The position numbers and the translations under genes are program-made. A DNA stretch of 64,000 nt from Bacteroidota bacterium (GTDB lineage: Bacteria > Bacteroidota > Bacteroidia > JABEUT01): NCBI GenBank assembly GCA_013288345.1, contig JABDCA010000005.1:60498-124497 (forward strand), in the 5' to 3' direction. The notes beneath the pieces were generated by a model, which had not been told where the DNA came from, did no database searches, and saw nothing but the letters and a program-made list of their open reading frames with translations. Positions 24,124 through 33,926 of the stretch are shown piece by piece. Position 1 is the stretch's first letter, and every line of letters starts with the position of its first letter.

Positions 24124-25176
24124 ATGCTCGAGCCCGATATAATGTATAAAGCCCTTGTTGATAAGGACCCAACTTATGAGGGTTTATTTATTGCAGCCGT
24201 AAAGACAACCGGCATTTTTTGCCGCCCTACATGCACAGCTCGTAAGCCAAAGCGAGAGAATGTAGAGTTCTTTGAAAGCTCTAAAGAAGCTATATTACAC
24301 GGATACAGGGCCTGTAAGACATGTTCGCCATTAGAGAAACTTGGTGCCACTCCACCGCTCATTAAAAAGATACTGGATGAACTGAACGAGGACCACTCAT
24401 TGAAATTTAAAGATTATGACCTCGTTAAAAGAGGCATTGAGCCCAGCGCATTACGCAGGTGGTTTAAAAAGAACCATGGTATAACCTTTCATACCTACCA
24501 ACGTATGCAACGCATTAATTCAGCATTCAGTAAAATACACCGAGGCGAAACCGTTGCTGCTACAGCATTTGATAGCGGCTATGAATCGTTGAGCGGTTTT
24601 ACAGATTCCTTTACTTCGTTGGTTGGCAGTGCTCCATCGCAAAGTAAAAACACACAAATAATAACCATGTGCCGCTTCGAAACTCCATTAGGGCCCATGT
24701 TTGCCTGCGCTACCGAAAAAGGCATTTGCCTGTTAGAGTTTACCGACAGGCGTATGCTTGAGACTGAACTTAAAGCCCTATCAAAACAGCTAAAAGGAAC
24801 AGTACTACAAGGCGACAGCAAGTATTTTGAACCTTTAAAAAAACAGCTTACTGAATATTTTGAAGGCAACCGAAAGGAATTTGATATTCCGCTTGTGCTT
24901 ATAGGTACTGACTTTCAGAAGAAAGTATGGGAGGAGCTTTTGCGCATACCCTATGGTACAACGCGCTCATATAAACGCCAGGCAATGGCCTTAAATAATT
25001 TAGAAGCCATACGTGCAGTTGCAGGCGCCAATGGCATGAACAAAATTGCTATTATAATTCCATGTCATCGTGTAATAGGCGAAGATGGAAGCCTTACCGG
25101 TTATGGAGGCGGGCTTTGGAGAAAGAAGCGATTGTTGGATATAGAACAATCGCAGCTAAAACTAATGATAGAATAA
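24124..25176 (+). CDS. ada: Bifunctional Ada: transcription activator and O6-methylguanine-DNA methyltransferase
   Basis: This 350-residue protein has three modules in order. The Ada zinc domain has Cys33, Cys37 (FCRPTC), Cys64 and Cys67 (CKTC). An AraC-type helix-turn-helix follows (about 115-165, with ALRRWFKKNHGITFHTYQR and ATAFDSGYESLSGF). The C-terminal methyltransferase domain has the acceptor motif IIPCHRVIG (Cys about 314). Methyl phosphotriester transfer to the zinc domain turns Ada into an activator of alkylation-repair genes; the C-terminal Cys removes methyl groups from O6-guanine. The frame extends upstream to a GTG; the ATG at 24124 gives the normal start length. Confidence 0.95.
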   Translation: MLEPDIMYKALVDKDPTYEGLFIAAVKTTGIFCRPTCTARKPKRENVEFFESSKEAILHGYRACKTCSPLEKLGATPPLIKKILDELNEDHSLKFKDYDLVKRGIEPSALRRWFKKNHGITFHTYQRMQRINSAFSKIHRGETVAATAFDSGYESLSGFTDSFTSLVGSAPSQSKNTQIITMCRFETPLGPMFACATEKGICLLEFTDRRMLETELKALSKQLKGTVLQGDSKYFEPLKKQLTEYFEGNRKEFDIPLVLIGTDFQKKVWEELLRIPYGTTRSYKRQAMALNNLEAIRAVAGANGMNKIAIIIPCHRVIGEDGSLTGYGGGLWRKKRLLDIEQSQLKLMIE

Positions 25177-25185
25177 AGGCCCGAT

Positions 25186-25764
25186 TTAGTTATGTGCCAC
25201 ATCTTTCCTGATGCGGCTAAGCGATTCAGGTGTTATACCCAGGTATGAAGCGATCATTTTTTGAGGCACCCTTGATGCAACAGTTGGGTACATCTTCATA
25301 AATTCAACATACCGTTGTTCCGCACTTGCACTTAATAAATTTACCACCCTTTTCTGCATAGCTTTAAAGCTATTTTGAAAAAGCCCTTGTAGCATTTGTG
25401 CCCCTGCAGGCAATATTTCTCCAAGTTTTTCATTAAAATCTCTTTCGCTCAGCAGCACTTGCGTATCGTCAACTGCATCAATAAAAAACATAGCAGGTTC
25501 CTGCTTTACCAAACTATTCTGTTCCGATATCCACCAGTTTTCAGGTGCAAACTGAATGATGTGTTCTTTTCCGTTTTTATCAATTACATAGCTTCGCAAG
25601 CAGCCTTTTACTACAAACATATTGTACTGGCATACTTCGCCCTCTCTCAATAAAATGGCGCCTTTGGTAATGGTTTTAGGTATGCACAAGGAACTAATGG
25701 CCTTAAACTGCTCATCAGTAAAGCTTACCTTGCCTTTTAAATATGCTTTAAACACCTCCACCAT
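25186..25764 (-). CDS. Crp/Fnr-like regulator (short Bacteroidota type)
   Basis: This 192-residue protein has a cNMP-binding-like fold (LLREGEVCQYNMFVVKGCLR, then IIQFAPENWWISE) and a C-terminal winged helix ending SRVPQKMIASYLGITPESLSRIRKD, the pattern of the many one-domain-pair Crp-like regulators in this phylum. It is convergent with ada (9 bp between stops). Ligand and targets are unknown. The transcript is probably leaderless. Confidence 0.9.
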   Translation of the reverse strand: MVEVFKAYLKGKVSFTDEQFKAISSLCIPKTITKGAILLREGEVCQYNMFVVKGCLRSYVIDKNGKEHIIQFAPENWWISEQNSLVKQEPAMFFIDAVDDTQVLLSERDFNEKLGEILPAGAQMLQGLFQNSFKAMQKRVVNLLSASAEQRYVEFMKMYPTVASRVPQKMIASYLGITPESLSRIRKDVAHN

Positions 25765-25769
25765 ATTGG

Positions 25770-25777
25770 CAAAGATA
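25770..25777 (-). promoter_or_regulatory. -7 box of the short crp-like gene, predicted leaderless
   Basis: On the minus strand TATCTTTG (TAnnTTTG) ends 5 bp before the ATG at 25764, so the transcript should begin at or next to the start codon. Confidence 0.5.
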
Positions 25778-25896
25778 CTAACGATATTTATTATCAGTAT
25801 ACTTCATTAAAAAATAGCATTTCTATTCAAAAGCATACAGGCGGCTTGGCAGAGGATAAAAATGCTACCTTAGAGCTTTCAATAAATACCATTTTT

Positions 25897-28800
25897 ATGC
25901 CGATACGAAAGAGGGGTAACACATTTATACCGGGTATTTTATTTGCCTTATTAAGCATCTGCAATTATTCGAGCGCACAAAAAGCTGTACCACTTATCAA
26001 TTCGTATAAATTACTTACAAAAGGCCTTGCACTTATTGATACAGGCCAGTATGATAAGGCATCTGACTTGTTCGAACAGATCTCGCGTAACGACACTAAC
26101 TATGCACTGGCCATTTACGAAGATGCCATAAGCCGCATATCGGGAGGTGAAGATAGCCTGGCAGTGGGCATTTGCCGCAAAGGCATTGCATTACATACAG
26201 AGTATAGTTCTGATTTCTATAAGTTCCTTAGCAGCGCTTATATAAATATGGACAAAGATGATGACGCCATTAAATTGCTTAAGGATACTGCTATTCCGGC
26301 TTACCCGAATGTTTACCTCTTACAGTATTCTATGGGACTCGCCTATTACAAGTCGCACAAATACGATAGTGCCATTGCATGTTTTGAGAGGTCCATAAAT
26401 CTTAACATCTTTCATGCATCAAGTCATTACTACCTGGGCAAGTGCTGCCTCGAACAAGGCCGCATGATACCCGCTTTACTTTCGTTGCAATTTTATCTTC
26501 TGCTCGAACCCGCAACATCGCGTTCCTTTGCTACAGTGCAGCTAGTTGAACAAGTAACAGAAGGCAAATACGATTATAATAAAGCCACCGTAGTTGATCC
26601 ATCGAAATACAACGATGATGCTTTTGCCGACCTTGATCAGATAATAAAATCGAAGATTGGGCTGAGCGATGATTATAAAGCAAAGACAAAGGTTTCATTT
26701 GGCGTTATAAAACAATGCCAATTAATGCTGGAGAAACTCACCTATACACCCAATACCAATAATTTTTGGATGGAAGAATATGTTCCTTTCTATAACACTT
26801 TGCAAACAAAAAATTACTTTGAACCCTACGCCTATTACATAATGGGTTCAGTTAATAACGACGACCTGCAAAAAGATATTAGTAAGAACAAAAGAAAAAT
26901 AACTGACTTTACCGACTGGGCCGGAAAAATGCTTGCCGAAAAACGCGATAAGCGTGAGGTTACAGTAAGCGGCGTTAAAAAAACACTTACCTGTATATTC
27001 TACGATAATAACCTGCCTGAAGGTGTAGGTGAAGAGAATGCAAAAGGAAAATCAATTGGTGATTGGCTTATATATAATCGTTATACAGGGAATATAGAAG
27101 CAAAAGGATCGTTTAATGCTAACGGAAATAAAGAAGGCGAATGGGTGTATTATTATTTTGATGGCGCCCTGAAGGAGAAAAGTAATTATGTTGATGATAA
27201 GCATGAAGGTGTTTCAGAAGTATGGTATAGGAATGGAGCACAAAAAGGCAAATACACATATCATAATGATAAACTTAATGGCGAAGTATCGGAATACAAT
27301 GCATCGGGCATACTTACTACCCATGGCAATTATGTAAACGATAAACCCACCAGCGAGTTTACTATCTATTATAATGATGGGAAAACCCATTATACATCAA
27401 ACTATACTGATGCAGGGCTAGATGGAGAGCTAAAAGAATTTTACATAACTCATCAACTTACACTTTCATCTGTGCTTAAAAATGGTAAGAAGAATGGCAC
27501 TGCAACCGATTTCTGGCCTAATGGAAAGATAAAAGATGAAGTGGGCTATATTGATGATTATGCCACCAATACCTTTAAATATTATTACGAGGATGGTACC
27601 CTGAACAAAGTAGGCGCTTATGGCAACAATGGTAAAGAATTTGGACTATGGACAACCTTTTACCGCAATGGTAAAAAAGAAGAAGAATATACTTTTAATA
27701 AAAACGGTGAATGGAATGGGCCCGATTCCCGTTATGATGATGATGAGGTAAAGTATGCCGAAATGGAATACAAGAATAATGAACTACAGCATATAATTTA
27801 TTTTGACAAGAGTGGCAAAACCATATTTGAAACAAGTATATCAGGTGGGAAACTGGAGCAACAGAATTTTTACCCAAACGGAGTAAAGATGAATGAAGGA
27901 GAAACGGTGTATGGCAAAAAAACAGGGAAGTGGAAATTTTATTCGGTAACGGGAGCCTTAACAAATCAGGAGTCTTATAAAAATGGTTTGCTCGATGGTA
28001 TGCGAACAGATTATTATGCCGATGGAAAAGTAAAAGATTCGCTGAACTATACCAGAGACTCAGCCAGTGGCTTATATCATGAATATTTTGAGAACGGGCA
28101 GTTAATGACAACCGGATGGTTTGTAGGTGCATCTAAAGAAGGTGATTGGTATTATTATAATGCACGCGGCACACTTACTTCTCATATCTATTATCTTGAT
28201 AATACACTTTATGGCTACGCCGATTATTATGATGTTAACGGCCGCCTTTCATCGGAAGAGCTTACCAATAGCCTTGGTTATTTTGATAAGGCATGGATAT
28301 ATGACACTACCGGAACTAAGGTTGTGTATACCTATATATCCGATAAAGGTAATGGCACCTATAAACCTGCTTATGCTAACGGGCAGTTAAAAATAGAACG
28401 CCCTTATATTGCCGGTAATGTAGATGGACATCAAAAAGCATATTTCTACAATGGCAAACTGAAAGCAGAAGGTGATTTTTTGGGTGGTAGCCGTCAGGGT
28501 AAGCTTATCAATTATTATAATAATGGAAATGTGGAATCGGTTTTCAATTACGATATTGGAAATGCAACAGGCCCTGCAACAAGGTATTTTGAAAATGGCA
28601 AGACCAAATTCGAAGAGAATTTTTTAAGCGATAATGAAGATGGCACTTATAAAGAGTACTATAAAAATGGCAAGCTCCGCCGCATTGGGCAATACAATGA
28701 CGGAGAGAAAGATGGAGAAACGAAATTCTATTTTGAAGACAGTACCATTTATTGTTTTGCATGGTATCACAATGGATTAATAACCGGCTATTCGTACCCG

Positions 28801-29220
28801 GGTAAAGATGGCAACCTTGTTGCTACCATCCCTATTGATAAAGGAACAGGTAATATGGTTTGTTACTATGCCAACGGCACAAAATCGCTCGAATGTAAAT
28901 ATGACAATAGCGTATTCGATGGCAAAAGAATCATGTATACTCCTGCCGGGAAAGTGTATGAAGATGAGAATTACCAATCGGGCGATGAAAACGGACTGCA
29001 GAAGTATTATTATGCTGATGGCAAATTAAAGGCCGAAGAGAATTTTTATCTGGGTGATATGGATGGAACTTCAACTTACTATTATGAAACAGGCAAGCCG
29101 GAGCATACCGAGAATTGGGTGCTAGGTAAGCGTCATGGCGCATTTAAATATTATGACGCATCGGGGAAATTGATTAAAACAACCATCTACTATAACGATG
29201 AGGTTGTTACAGAAAAGTAG
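25897..29220 (+). CDS. Large secreted TPR / YwqK-repeat protein
   Basis: This 1107-residue protein begins with a signal peptide (GILFALLSICNYSSAQ, residues about 12-28). Residues about 40-230 hold TPR-like helices (LINSYKLLTKGLALIDTGQYDKA; YKSHKYDSAIACFERSI). From about residue 400 to the end there are roughly 30 YwqK/MORN_2 repeats, each with cores such as NGKIKDEVGYID or YYADGKLKAEENF. The longest frame begins at a TTG 51 bp earlier; the ATG at 25897 fits the signal peptide. Its stop is 4 bp before the transglutaminase ATG, so they form an operon. It is probably an envelope scaffold. YwqK antitoxin labels should not be taken literally for such a protein. Confidence 0.88.
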   Translation: MPIRKRGNTFIPGILFALLSICNYSSAQKAVPLINSYKLLTKGLALIDTGQYDKASDLFEQISRNDTNYALAIYEDAISRISGGEDSLAVGICRKGIALHTEYSSDFYKFLSSAYINMDKDDDAIKLLKDTAIPAYPNVYLLQYSMGLAYYKSHKYDSAIACFERSINLNIFHASSHYYLGKCCLEQGRMIPALLSLQFYLLLEPATSRSFATVQLVEQVTEGKYDYNKATVVDPSKYNDDAFADLDQIIKSKIGLSDDYKAKTKVSFGVIKQCQLMLEKLTYTPNTNNFWMEEYVPFYNTLQTKNYFEPYAYYIMGSVNNDDLQKDISKNKRKITDFTDWAGKMLAEKRDKREVTVSGVKKTLTCIFYDNNLPEGVGEENAKGKSIGDWLIYNRYTGNIEAKGSFNANGNKEGEWVYYYFDGALKEKSNYVDDKHEGVSEVWYRNGAQKGKYTYHNDKLNGEVSEYNASGILTTHGNYVNDKPTSEFTIYYNDGKTHYTSNYTDAGLDGELKEFYITHQLTLSSVLKNGKKNGTATDFWPNGKIKDEVGYIDDYATNTFKYYYEDGTLNKVGAYGNNGKEFGLWTTFYRNGKKEEEYTFNKNGEWNGPDSRYDDDEVKYAEMEYKNNELQHIIYFDKSGKTIFETSISGGKLEQQNFYPNGVKMNEGETVYGKKTGKWKFYSVTGALTNQESYKNGLLDGMRTDYYADGKVKDSLNYTRDSASGLYHEYFENGQLMTTGWFVGASKEGDWYYYNARGTLTSHIYYLDNTLYGYADYYDVNGRLSSEELTNSLGYFDKAWIYDTTGTKVVYTYISDKGNGTYKPAYANGQLKIERPYIAGNVDGHQKAYFYNGKLKAEGDFLGGSRQGKLINYYNNGNVESVFNYDIGNATGPATRYFENGKTKFEENFLSDNEDGTYKEYYKNGKLRRIGQYNDGEKDGETKFYFEDSTIYCFAWYHNGLITGYSYPGKDGNLVATIPIDKGTGNMVCYYANGTKSLECKYDNSVFDGKRIMYTPAGKVYEDENYQSGDENGLQKYYYADGKLKAEENFYLGDMDGTSTYYYETGKPEHTENWVLGKRHGAFKYYDASGKLIKTTIYYNDEVVTEK

Positions 29221-29224
29221 AGAA

Positions 29225-31165
29225 ATGAGAGTAGAGAAATTAATACACGGCAAGTTTACAATTGCACTAAGCCTGTTACTGCTTTCGTTTCATAGCTATG
29301 CACAAAAGGATAATGTATATACTCAACTACGGAAGGAATACTCAAATGAAAATGCAGTATTTGTTTCGAGAAAAGAAAATGTGGAAATAAAATTCGAGAA
29401 AGACGAATTAGTGGTGTATTCTAAAATGTATGAAGAGCTACTATTACTGACTGACAAAACCAGTGAATATATTGACCGTAATGTATATTGGTCGAGTTTT
29501 TCAGATATTGAGGACCTTGATGCACGCAGCCTTATACCCGATGGTAATGGCTACAAGACAATGAAGGTAAAGAACTTCTCGAAGACAAATGAAATTTCGG
29601 AAGGTACTTTTTACGATGACTCTCGCTCTTACCAATTTGTATTCCCGGGCCTTACTAATGGTGCACGTGCCATACTTTCCTATACCGAAAAACTAAAGGA
29701 CCCTCATCTTTTCGGGCGCTTTTATTTTAATTCATTTGCCCCTTCTCAAGATGTGGAATACTCCGTTACATTTCCTTCGAACGTAAAGATCCATTATAAA
29801 CTATTTCATGTGAACGACAGTGCATTGCAATTTACCACCAAAATAAGCGGCAAGAACACCACCTATACCTGGAAAATGCATGGCGTAAAGAAAATAAAAT
29901 CGGAAGAATCTGCACCGAACTACACCTATTTTATACCTGGCATTATAGTACTTATTGACCAGTATACGCTCAATAACAAAACAGTAAAGGTGTTGAGCGA
30001 CACCAGTGATTTTTACAATTGGGATTATAGTTTTGTGAAGAATGTAAATACTGCCATACCGCCTGCAGTAAAGCAATTAGTAGATTCCATAACCACAGGC
30101 GCCACCGATAACCTTGATAAAGTAAGGCGCATATACTACTGGGTGCAAAACCAGGTTACCTACATTGCTTACGAAGATAGCCTTGGTGGTTTTATACCCC
30201 GCGAAGCCGGTTTGGTATGTTCTCGCCGCTTTGGAGACTGTAAAGACATGGCCAGTACATTAGTTGAAATGATTCAGGCAGCAGGGCTCGAAGCACATCA
30301 AACATGGATCGGTACCCGCGATATTCCTTATTCGTTTGAAGATGTTCCCTCGCCTACTTCAACCAACCATATGATATGCACATATGTACAGGATGGCAAG
30401 TATTATTTCTTAGATGCCACCGGAAAAAATGCACCTTTTGATTTCCCTACATCCATGATACAAGGCAAACAAGCCTTAATAGGTATGGGCGAAGGTAAAT
30501 ACAAGATAGTAAGGGTTCCGGTACTAGATACCAACCAGAATATTTATGCTGATAGCGTTCACTTGCAATTAGATAAGACTATCATTAGAGGCCATGGCAA
30601 ATTAAAAATGAGCGGTTACTATAAAATATTACTTGGTTATCGCTTGCAAAATATTGATAAAATAAATGAACATAAGTACTTAACTGCTATACTGCAAAAG
30701 GGAAGTAATAAATTCAGCCTGGATAGTTCTTCGTACGACAATCTTATTGATCGGGATAAAGATTTTGCAATAAACTATGCATTCAGCCTGGAAGATTATG
30801 TAAAACAAAATGGCAATGAGCTTTATATAAACATGCAATTACAAAAAACGTACATGAATGACCTGCTGGATGCCGACAGGGAAGCACCACGTGAAATTGA
30901 TTTTAAATCGATCGACAAAAACATCAATACCCTTGATATACCAAAGGGGTACAAGGTTTCATACCTGCCTGAAGGCGCAAACTATAATTCCACTATTGGT
31001 GGTTTTAAAATAAACTATGTTGTTAAGGGTAACGTAATTATAAATGAAAGCTATATTTATATAAATACGCTGATGGTTTACCCGAAGGACTTTGCTGAGT
31101 GGAACAAAATGATACATGCCCTTTCGCGTGCCTACAACGAATCTGTAACTTTAGTAAAACAATAA
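29225..31165 (+). CDS. DUF3857 / transglutaminase-like secreted protein
   Basis: This 646-residue protein has a signal peptide (IALSLLLLSFHSYAQ), an N-terminal DUF3857 beta-sandwich (about 50-240), and a transglutaminase-core domain. The full catalytic triad is visible in order: CSRRFGDCKDMA (Cys), TSTNHMICTY (His) and YYFLDATGK (Asp). It is predicted to be periplasmic or surface-exposed, cleaving or cross-linking amide bonds. The ATG at 29225 comes just after the preceding stop, and the next gene starts 2 bp after its own stop, indicating tight coupling. The substrate is unknown. Confidence 0.88.
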   Translation: MRVEKLIHGKFTIALSLLLLSFHSYAQKDNVYTQLRKEYSNENAVFVSRKENVEIKFEKDELVVYSKMYEELLLLTDKTSEYIDRNVYWSSFSDIEDLDARSLIPDGNGYKTMKVKNFSKTNEISEGTFYDDSRSYQFVFPGLTNGARAILSYTEKLKDPHLFGRFYFNSFAPSQDVEYSVTFPSNVKIHYKLFHVNDSALQFTTKISGKNTTYTWKMHGVKKIKSEESAPNYTYFIPGIIVLIDQYTLNNKTVKVLSDTSDFYNWDYSFVKNVNTAIPPAVKQLVDSITTGATDNLDKVRRIYYWVQNQVTYIAYEDSLGGFIPREAGLVCSRRFGDCKDMASTLVEMIQAAGLEAHQTWIGTRDIPYSFEDVPSPTSTNHMICTYVQDGKYYFLDATGKNAPFDFPTSMIQGKQALIGMGEGKYKIVRVPVLDTNQNIYADSVHLQLDKTIIRGHGKLKMSGYYKILLGYRLQNIDKINEHKYLTAILQKGSNKFSLDSSSYDNLIDRDKDFAINYAFSLEDYVKQNGNELYINMQLQKTYMNDLLDADREAPREIDFKSIDKNINTLDIPKGYKVSYLPEGANYNSTIGGFKINYVVKGNVIINESYIYINTLMVYPKDFAEWNKMIHALSRAYNESVTLVKQ

Positions 31166-31167
31166 AC

Positions 31168-33162
31168 ATGTTGCGAAAAATATTTCTTCTGGTTCTGTCC
31201 GTTTGCTTATATACAGGTTCATTTGCTCAGTTTGAAGTATCTAAACCGCAGCCTGAATACAAAAACTATAACTGGGAAGAAACTCCTAAGCTACATGAAC
31301 TGTCAGCCGCTGAAAAAAAGAAAAACGAGGTAGTGATAAAAGACAAACGCATATTGGAATATTACTTCGATGCTTACGATACCCTTTCATTATATGTCAC
31401 ACACCATTTTATAGTCCGTGTTAATTCAGATAAAGCCATAGAAGAAAACAATACTGCCTATATACAATTGGGCGAAGGCGTTAAGGTAATTGACCTGAAA
31501 GCCCGTGCCATTGCTAAAGATGGTAAGGTAACTTTGCTTAACCCTAAAAATGTAAAAGACGTTGATAATTATCAAAACTCCGGGCCATACAGGATACTTG
31601 CCATTGACGGTATTGAAACCGGCGGAGAGGTGGAATATATATATACCGTAAGACGCCCTATACATATATATGGTACGGAATATATACGCAGAACCGCTTT
31701 GCATAAACTGGTTGAAGTTGATATTTACTCACCAAAACAGTATGAGTTCCTGGCCAAAAGCTATAATGGCTTCCCTGATATGGTGACAGATTCCACTATA
31801 GATACTAAACGACATCTTTTTTCAATTGGCCACAATATTGAAGGTTTTGACAATGAAGAATTTTCGGCGGCAGATGGCGCTTTAATGCGTTTAGAATATA
31901 TACTTGCTTACGATAAAGTTAAAGATCCTGATACCCGATTGTATTCATATAGCGAGTTCTGCGCTAAAATATTTGACATACTTGATAAAGGAAGCGATAA
32001 GCAGGATTTGAAAACAGCTGAAAAAGTAATTGATACGATGAAGCTTAAAAAGTTTTCGGACGAGGATAAAATACGGCATATTGAAAGTGTAATTAAGGGC
32101 ACCATTGTTGTACGTGCAGATGTAGGTGGAGATAAGAGCGGAACACTCCCTGTAATATTTAAAAATCATGTATGCGATGAACTCGGAATAATGAAAGTAT
32201 ATCATTTACTATTCAATGCCGCAGGTATTAAACACCAAATTGTTATGACGTCCGACAGATTCGATAAGCCTTTTGATGGTGATTTTGAGTCACGGACCTA
32301 TTTGCAGAAATTCATGCTCTACTTCCCAGCTACTAATAACTACATTGCACCTACTGAAGTTGCATCACGCTATGGTTTTGTTCCGGCTGAATGGATATGC
32401 CAGAAAGGGTATTTTATGCATTCGCTTACTATTGGTAAAGATGTGCAAACAGGTGTTGGCCAGGTGCGTGATTTGCCTTGCAACGATTATAAAAAAACCA
32501 CCGGTGAAATATATGCCGATGTAAAGTTCGACCTGGAATTGGGGGTTGTTAATCTTCACTTTAAACAAACCTTTTCGGGTTACGAGGCATATGCGTTCCA
32601 GCCATTTTACAATTACCTGGCCGACCAGGACAGGAAAGATTTTACAGATAAGCTCTTCAAATCGATATTTGAAGATGCAAAGCCTACTAATGTAAAAGTA
32701 TATGGCTATAATGAAAACGATATTTTCCGTAACCCATTTGTTATTGAAGCTGATTTCAGCACCAACAGTGTACTGGAAAAAACAGGTAATAAATACCTGT
32801 TTAAGGTTGGAGAATTGATTGGGCCTCAAAGCCAGTTATACCATGATTCGGTAAGGCACACACCTATTGAAAACAGGTATAACCACGGTTATCACCGCGA
32901 AATTAAATTCACTCTTCCCGATGGATATAAGGTAATGAACTTAGATGCTGTGAATATGGATGTGTATGATGGCAAAGCTACTGATGCACATACTATGGAG
33001 TTTCATTCCTATTATAAAACAGATGGTAATACTGTAACTGTTTATTGCGACGAATACTATGCACAACTGCGTTACCCTATAACTATGTATGAGCAGTTCA
33101 GGAATGTGATAAATGCTTCAGCAGATTTTAATAAAGTAGTGTTCTTCTTAGAGAAAAACTAA
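31168..33162 (+). CDS. DUF3857 / transglutaminase-like protein, probably inactive paralogue
   Basis: This 664-residue protein has the same design as its neighbour: signal peptide (MLRKIFLLVLSVCLYTGSFAQ), DUF3857 region, then a transglutaminase-like fold. A cysteine remains in NHVCDELGIMKVYHLLF. At the positions where His and Asp are expected the protein reads LQKFMLYFPATNNYIAPTE, with no equivalent His and Ala in place of Asp. I infer a catalytically dead partner or binding domain. The ATG at 31168 is chosen over a frame overlapping the previous gene by 67 bp. Confidence 0.85.
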   Translation: MLRKIFLLVLSVCLYTGSFAQFEVSKPQPEYKNYNWEETPKLHELSAAEKKKNEVVIKDKRILEYYFDAYDTLSLYVTHHFIVRVNSDKAIEENNTAYIQLGEGVKVIDLKARAIAKDGKVTLLNPKNVKDVDNYQNSGPYRILAIDGIETGGEVEYIYTVRRPIHIYGTEYIRRTALHKLVEVDIYSPKQYEFLAKSYNGFPDMVTDSTIDTKRHLFSIGHNIEGFDNEEFSAADGALMRLEYILAYDKVKDPDTRLYSYSEFCAKIFDILDKGSDKQDLKTAEKVIDTMKLKKFSDEDKIRHIESVIKGTIVVRADVGGDKSGTLPVIFKNHVCDELGIMKVYHLLFNAAGIKHQIVMTSDRFDKPFDGDFESRTYLQKFMLYFPATNNYIAPTEVASRYGFVPAEWICQKGYFMHSLTIGKDVQTGVGQVRDLPCNDYKKTTGEIYADVKFDLELGVVNLHFKQTFSGYEAYAFQPFYNYLADQDRKDFTDKLFKSIFEDAKPTNVKVYGYNENDIFRNPFVIEADFSTNSVLEKTGNKYLFKVGELIGPQSQLYHDSVRHTPIENRYNHGYHREIKFTLPDGYKVMNLDAVNMDVYDGKATDAHTMEFHSYYKTDGNTVTVYCDEYYAQLRYPITMYEQFRNVINASADFNKVVFFLEKN

Positions 33163-33165
33163 GCC

Positions 33166-33498
33166 ATGAATATTGAAGATATCCGTGCCTTTTGCAAAAA
33201 GCTACCCGCAGCAACCGAAGATGTAAAGTGGGAAAATGACCTGTGCTTTTGTATTGGTGGAAAGATATTTTGTGGTGTACCTCTCACGGGTGAGCTAAGT
33301 GTTACATTTAAAGTAACACCTGAAGAATTCGATGAGCTATCAGTACATGAAGGTTTTATACCCGCTCCTTACCTGGCCCGCAACAAATGGGTTTGCCTGA
33401 AAGATTTGACAGTACTAAATCGTAAGGAGTTGGAAGGCTACATAAAGCAATCATACGAACTGATTAAAGCCAAAGTACCCAAGAAGTTATTAAAATAA
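33166..33498 (+). CDS. MmcQ/YjbR family protein
   Basis: This 110-residue protein fits the MmcQ/YjbR family: early RAFCKKLPAATEDVKWENDLCFCIGGKIF, then LSVTFKVTPEEFDELSVHEG, PAPYLARNKWVCL and a final helix YIKQSYELIKAKVPKK. The fold is CyaY-like, with proposed DNA binding; the cellular role is not established. It begins 3 bp after the stop of the second transglutaminase-like gene, so it belongs to the same transcript. Confidence 0.9.
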   Translation: MNIEDIRAFCKKLPAATEDVKWENDLCFCIGGKIFCGVPLTGELSVTFKVTPEEFDELSVHEGFIPAPYLARNKWVCLKDLTVLNRKELEGYIKQSYELIKAKVPKKLLK

Positions 33499-33501
33499 GG
33501 T

Positions 33502-33888
33502 ATGCCGCGCGCTCACAATATTCCCTTCTACTTTGTAATTGACTACCTGATGCAATTAGAGCCAAGGATAAACCCCATGTTTGGCAGCTATGCAGTATAC
33601 GTGGGAGATAAGATCGTTTTTATTTTGCGTGACAGAAAAACACATCCTGAAGTAAATGGGGTATGGATAGCTACAAGCCATGAGCACCATAAAAGCCTGA
33701 AGAAAGAACTTCCATCGCTTTGCACAGTGTCTGTCCTTAACAATGGCAAAGGGGAAACCGGCTGGCAAATGCTTCAGGCCGATGATGATGACTTTGAATC
33801 TTTAGTTGTAAAAGCCTGCGAAATGGTCTTGCATAACGATCCACGCATTGGTAAAATACCCAAACCGAAGAAAAAGAAGAAGAAATAA
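33502..33888 (+). CDS. Small protein, possibly TfoX N-terminal-domain-like
   Basis: This 128-residue protein contains a PMFGSYAVYVGDKIVFILRD segment reminiscent of the TfoX/Sxy N-terminal domain, followed by a variable middle and a very basic Lys-run tail. The similarity is weak and I do not claim a competence role. It starts 3 bp after the MmcQ/YjbR stop and is almost certainly cotranscribed with it. Confidence 0.6.
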   Translation: MPRAHNIPFYFVIDYLMQLEPRINPMFGSYAVYVGDKIVFILRDRKTHPEVNGVWIATSHEHHKSLKKELPSLCTVSVLNNGKGETGWQMLQADDDDFESLVVKACEMVLHNDPRIGKIPKPKKKKKK

Positions 33889-33899
33889 ATTGCTTTTTC

Positions 33900-33907
33900 T
33901 ACATTTG
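33900..33907 (+). promoter_or_regulatory. Candidate -7 box for kbl
   Basis: TACATTTG matches TAnnTTTG, 19 bp before the kbl ATG at 33927. It may give kbl its own promoter within the long same-direction run. Confidence 0.4.
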
Positions 33908-33926
33908 CCCCATATAATTATCTACT

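Noticed and set aside
25897..29220. Toxin-antitoxin locus based on YwqK repeats
   Set aside because: YwqK antitoxin naming comes from small Bacillus proteins. Here the protein is very large, secreted and has no adjacent toxin.
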